Assembly: GCF_000972845.2 (NCBI RefSeq)
Contig: NC_040012.1
Span: 12,088,930 to 12,152,929 of the forward strand
Source: Larimichthys crocea
Lineage: Eukaryota; Chordata; Actinopteri; Sciaenidae
Length of the DNA stretch: 64,000 nt
Reading direction: 5' to 3'
Shown here: in pieces, positions 50,710 through 64,000 of the stretch
Position numbering within the stretch: position 1 is the stretch's first letter
Layout of the letters: each line of letters begins with the position of its first letter
The notes under the pieces: generated by a model
Told to the model about the DNA's origin: nothing
Seen by the model: only the letters and a program-made list of their open reading frames with translations
Database searches by the model: none
Made by a program: the position numbers and the translations under genes

Positions 50710-52455
50710 TAATTTTGCATGTTTCATACTACAAAATGCGTATTTATTTTGATACATAAATATACATTATACATCCTCATAAATACACACATGCTGTGGT
50801 CATCCTTAATGCTGTGATACCTCAGAGACAAGCTGAAGTGCTCTCAGCCTCTCGTGTTTCCATTCCGCTCTTGGCATTTCGGAGATCCACACTGACATTT
50901 ACTGTTGTAGATCCACGAGTATGTGACTAAGCTTTCTTTGCATTCTGTCACTAACCTTTAATACCCTTTATGACATCCTCAATGTAAAGCCTTCTTACAT
51001 TTCCATACTGATAATAATAGTGCAACTCTGGGAATATGTTCCTCATGTAGAGACACAACACTTCAAGGACAAATAAGGTCACTTGTGCTCAATAGATATA
51101 AAAGTAGTAGTTTGAAATGACTCTTACTTAAAAGGTTTTAATATGAATGATTTTTGTGAAGCTAAGTGATCATTGGGCTAAATCAATTAGTTATAATATG
51201 ACAGATGACTAAAATGTCAAAAATGCATTGATTACAGTTTCTCAAAGGTGAATTTTTGCTGGTTTTCTTAGTCAACTATACTCTTGAGTTTTAAACGCAT
51301 TAATTATGGCTCTAAGAGAATGTCATAGACATGATCCTGAGTTGCACTAATGCACAAAAAAGTACCACCGCTGCCGAATGCCCATCTTCTCTGCTGCACA
51401 TGTGTATGCAAATATGGCTAAAGACATTGCTCCTCAGAACAGACAAGTAGACACATGTATTTGTTGTATCCTGATCTTCCATTGGTCAGGAAAACTGGGA
51501 TTATGGATTATATTGCAGATGATTTGAGAAGTTTCATCCTTTGTTCATTCTATACACAGATGCCACCTGCTGTTCAAAAAAGTGAATGATTGGACCAGAT
51601 AAATACAGTTTCACATGATTTAGTTCTTCGAACCATGTCCAATTCCAAAAGGCATCAGTGCATATCCTTAAGCATGGATCCTTAAGCTTGGATGCAATCA
51701 CATGTACATTTATTACATTTCACAGGGGAAACAGGCATGTGTTTATATGTGGGGAGTCAATGTATTGAATCAGCATAATGTAGCCTAATGTAGTTTTATA
51801 TAAACAAAACCAGAAAGTCTGTCAAAGCTCCGCAGCAAAATGTGTTTACATGCCAAACGAAAACATGAGATGATGGGGAAAGAACAGTGGAGACGTCTTA
51901 GACATTAGCGTGAGGGGTTAAGTTTCACGGCTGCCACACACATTTAAGCCCACAAGTTTCCGAGAGAAAGTATAGCCAGAGCTGGCAGACTGTGCAGTGT
52001 GTGTGGAGACTAGGAAAGGTGACTGGACAGTGGCCACAGAACACGGCCCCAGTGCTTCCCAGGACATTGTGTTCTCTGTTAGAGACGTGTTGCTCCATTT
52101 TTAACCATTCACCTTGTCTCGGCGCCAAACAAATAGCCTAATAAAATCAGATAACCTCCCACGAGTACTGATTGTTCAGGAAAAAAAAGATACTGTCTAA
52201 AGTGAAACACATGTATTCAGTTAAGTGCACATTTTTGGTCTGATGTGGACTCAGGAGGTTATATAGAGGCAATACAACCTGACTCAACTGTAGAAGACTT
52301 ATGCATATGATTTGTATGACAGCAAGCAATTGTTTGCATACAAAAATGTCCCAGAGGCCTACATTTTTTTGTCTAACTTTTGCCATATTGATCTCAAATG
52401 TTCTCATAGTTATGCATCACGACTTATAATAAATAAGCCGTTTATTAAAGCTTAC

Positions 52456-52700
52456 ACTAGTAGGCCTTTTTAAAGATGTGTAAGGATTTAGGAGTATTTA
52501 TTGACAGGAATGGAATACAATATTCATTAATATGTTTTCATTAGTGTATAATCTGAAAATAAGAAGAATCATTGTGGTTTTGTTAACTTAAAATGAGCCC
52601 TTTATATCTACAGTAAGAGCAGGTCCTCTTCCACAGAGTCTGTCACATTGTATCACCATTTTTCTACAGTAGCTTGTTCCCAGAACAGACATTGATCAGT
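52456..52700. mobile_element. MITE-like element, copy 3 (incomplete)
   Basis: GGATTTAGGAGTATTTATTG, TATGTTTTCATTAGTGTATA, AATGAGCCCTTTATATCTAC and TTTTTCTACAGTAGC are in the same order as in the copy at 5801-6137. The right terminus is not found. A further right-end fragment lies near 14615-14730. Confidence 0.6.
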
Positions 52701-55286
52701 CATTGTAGAATTTCATATTTTTGGGTTTTGGGGTTTAGCAAAAAAAAAAAGTTTTTGTTTCAATATATGTAGACACACAGACAAAGCAATTAGTCTTGTA
52801 TTTAAGAACATAATTACATTAAACATATCAATAGTAAATCAGACATTTCTATGTTATTAAAGATACTTTATAACTATATAAAAAGACTGAAGAAAGATAC
52901 TGGTTTCATAATTATTAGAGTTACATTCCATGGTGACCTTAAAAGTTTGAAGTTTTACTATTTAAAGTAGCTAAGCCCTGTTGAATATCATTTTACTTTT
53001 TCCACTCTTGATGTCTCTAAGTCAGTAGGTGTTCAAACTACAACAAGGTCAACCAGGACACACACAAACATGGAATTATTATTTGCTTTCTGGACATGAA
53101 TGCATTTGAAAATGCCTCCAAACATCCTAATAATTTTGCTGTCACATTAGCTAAACAACATTTTATTCATGCACCAGTAGACTGGGCAGTGATTTCCCAG
53201 CTGCCTGGCTACGCATACTTGTGTTTGGCAAAGAAGGTGAGAGAGGACTCTGAGTAGCGATCATAATTCAGTTTCACTGTAAAGTGTAAGTGATACACAC
53301 TCGATATTTGCTTTGTGTCCTAATCTTCAGAGGCCAAGAGTTGGTAACCTTAAAGTGCCCCACCACTGCTAAGCAAAACAACATATGATGTAGCGTCATA
53401 GTTATGCATGTGTGCGTAATCCGTATAGCAATCCATTTCTTTTAGTCTTTTTTTAACATATGTGTTAATACTTTACATTCTTCTTGCTGCGTGTGTGGAA
53501 AAAATCCAGCCTGCTCCGTGCACACTGCTGCGTAAAGAAAGTCTGACTGTCCATGCCCCTAAACTTGACACAACATGCTGGAAATGACCTACACGGTTTG
53601 TCATCCGTTGGTATCCAAGGACAGGTGTGAGCGTTGCTGTCATGCCTGACTGATTGATGGTTAGTTTCACTCCCATCTGTTTCTACCCCGTCAGAGTCAC
53701 TTGTTCTGTCCGCTGTAGTGATTGTGCGCAAGTGAATGAGTAATATGCAAGCCGGTGGGCTGACCGCTCATGAAACACAAGCTGACAGACGACTCTTTCC
53801 CCTCGCTTCCCTCACCTTACCTCCACTCTCATTTATCTGCCAGGTTTACATCCTTCCTTGGTTCCTGTTCCCATGAGGCCAGATTTTGGCTTAAGCCCCT
53901 TGAGTGAGGCAGGTTTGGCTGGTGTGACTATGGTTCAGTTCGCAGTTTGTGTCAAAAGTATTTCATGGTGGCTTGAGCAAAGCTGGATTCCTCCTAAGCT
54001 CAATCATCCATGAATTTAAGGGGACAAAACGAGTTTTCAAAGTTTGTGAAGGGAAAATTGCCAGCCTGGAAATATCTTAGAGCATCTAGTTATTTAAACT
54101 TTTGAGTGTAGCATTTCTTAGGAATGTAATATCTGTTTATACTCTGTGAGTTGACATACACACGACTGTTGTTGAAATGAATCATACATATTTTGATTTA
54201 CAGGAAAGATAGATGTTGGTCGTATTACAAGAGCTAAGTTAAAATTGATCCCTTACTCATAAGCAAGATAATCAGTGGGTGTTTTTATCAGTGAATACCC
54301 ATCGAGTAAATCATCTGTGTCACGCATCTCTTCTTTCAGCAGAGGAGGGGCTAAACATCTTACTGTAGGTCCCCTTGGCAAGGAACCATAGGCTTTCTCT
54401 TACCCCAGACACTAGGCGCACGTTACAGGCATCAAGAGATAAAAGAGGGAATTTGCATTCCAACATAGTTCTCATACACAATTGTACACACAGAGAGACC
54501 CACATGCCAACAGTGCCACATTAGGAGCAGCCCAGACCTTTTAGACTTTTTCACTGTCAACACAAGTTTATTTTGAAGTTACAATGAAATCTTCTGTTTT
54601 GAAAAATAAACCCACCTGTTTGCTTCTTTTCCTTTTTTTGGACACATGAACAGTCCACTAAAGAATGTGGACCAGACGTGGTCCATCTGTTGCAATGAGT
54701 TAATGGTATTTGTTATTTGAATAGGAAAAACTGTACAAATAAATATGAGCTCTGACACACTTACACACTCAAGAGGCACTGTATACACTGACCATTTTGA
54801 CACCTAGCATGCGAGTGACGGTGGTGGGGTTAACACTTAAATGCTCTCATATATCTCATAGCTCTAAACAGTGCCAAACACCCACCCCAAACACTTGACC
54901 CCTGCTGACGTAGGTTGGCCATTTACTTTTAGGGACACCGGCTCACTCCATTCTTAATACTATTTCTAGTGAAGAGAGAAGCAGGCACCAGGGATAAAGT
55001 GTGAGAGAAATAGAGAAGTCAAGCTCACTTTACTTGAGTTTTCAGTTTTTGAAGTTTTAAATCCTCATCTGCGTTGCTGGTGTTTGGGGATTTTTGACCT
55101 TGAACCACTTTTGTTCCACTTTTCCACTTTTCTGTATCTCAATTAGTTTGCAAACCAACGGGGTCACCGAAGGGTAGAGCTGGCTACGATTTTTGAAAAA
55201 GTCTTTTTGTCTGTCTCACGGACGTTATTGATACGATTTTTGTCTCAAGTTGGTGTCTTAACGTGATTTTTATATCACCGTAAGCC

Positions 55287-63436
<8,150 letters not shown>

Positions 63437-64000
63437 GGTTGGTCTTTCTCTTTTCTTCTTTTTAATGTTCAGAGTGTCACTTCGAACTGGATGCTTTCAA
63501 AACATCCACAAGGGGGAAGCATGTTCTCAAATTTTGTGCAGGGTAGCTTGGCAGAAACAAGAGATTCACTGCCTGGCTGTTACAGATATACAGTAACTAT
63601 GGCCTGTGAGTGAATCATCCCATTTTACGCTGTCCTTTTCTTTCTAGGGCTACAATGACGTGACGGCTCCAGCTGTGACCACTCGGACCAACCCTCCTGT
63701 CCATGTTAAATTACTGATTTCGAGTCCGTGCACCTGAGGCATGGGCTGAAATTCTGGCTACCCCACAAACCTTTTCCTAACATGTGATCCACTGTGTTGT
63801 GTTAATGTAAGCAATATATATATATTATATAGAATTATATTATTACTAAGATATATATATATATATAGACAACACCAGTTTTGTTTAATTGGGATTTAAT
63901 AGTGGATGGTCCCACCGTGTATTAAGCTGTACTTTGATAAACATGTCAATTCAAAACTGTGTTGCTAGAGAAAAATAACACCTTTATAACATTAATCAAT
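63437..64000 (+). other. mylk4 3' UTR or downstream region
   Basis: After the stop at 63436 a good acceptor (TTTCTTTCTAG) at about 63647 could begin a 3' UTR exon. The stretch then becomes (TA)n-rich (63817-63870). No AATAAA was seen before the window ends, so the transcript end lies beyond it or uses a variant signal. Confidence 0.45.

Larger units (their letters stand above)
47076..55286. other. Long upstream interval or 5' introns of mylk4
   Basis: These 8 kb hold one convincing candidate first exon (48435-48593), a full SINE (50535-50709) and a MITE-like copy (52456-52700). The remainder is AT-rich and unique to my eye. Muscle-type motifs are scattered, such as the E-box CACCTG near 48211 and a CTATTTATTT run near 48007, but none is clustered enough to call an enhancer. 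Confidence 0.5.

Overview
This window is vertebrate nuclear DNA, almost certainly from a ray-finned fish and probably a percomorph teleost. It holds about nine split protein-coding genes with canonical GT/AG introns, most of them short. Between and inside the genes are teleost-type dispersed repeats: tRNA-derived SINEs, 3' ends of LINE retrotransposons, short elements with inverted termini, and many microsatellites. No bacterial, viral or CRISPR features were seen. All orthology calls come from recognising translated exons; no database was searched.

Layout from left to right: the last exons of a cAMP-dependent protein kinase catalytic subunit (+, 1-4145); exosc4 (+, 6604-8597); gpaa1 (+, 10360-13735); sharpin (-, 22679-16141); a divergent alanine aminotransferase paralog (+, 25033-28756); dhx30 (-, 35351-29211); a pancreatic elastase of the CELA3 type (+, 37104-38730); wrnip1 (-, 45370-39159); and mylk4 (+, 55287-63436, with candidate alternative first exons at 46841-47075 and 48435-48593). 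Coding exons were joined by hand, and reading phase agrees at every junction. Reconstructed lengths are EXOSC4 245 aa, GPAA1 615, SHARPIN about 442, aminotransferase 476, DHX30 1159, elastase 262, WRNIP1 606 and MYLK4 821.

The genes are not one pathway. EXOSC4 works in the nuclear/cytoplasmic RNA exosome and GPAA1 in GPI-anchor transamidase. SHARPIN belongs to the linear-ubiquitin ligase complex. DHX30 acts in mitochondrial RNA and ribosome biology, WRNIP1 in replication stress, and MYLK4 and the PKA subunit in protein phosphorylation. The block exosc4-gpaa1-sharpin-gpt resembles human 8q24.3 (cyc1 is absent between gpaa1 and sharpin) and wrnip1-mylk4 resembles human 6p25. The other neighbours lie elsewhere in human, so this is a rearranged, mosaic teleost segment.

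I did not find a clear new multi-gene system. The most interesting points are: an aminotransferase paralog that keeps the PLP lysine but has lost the usual substrate-pocket motifs; a mylk4 gene that carries an MYLK3-like coiled-coil N-terminus on an MYLK4-like kinase; a perfectly palindromic 14-bp element that supplies poly(A) signals to two convergent genes; a (CAA)n leader that runs straight into the gpaa1 start codon; and a roughly 0.67-kb foldback element upstream of the aminotransferase.
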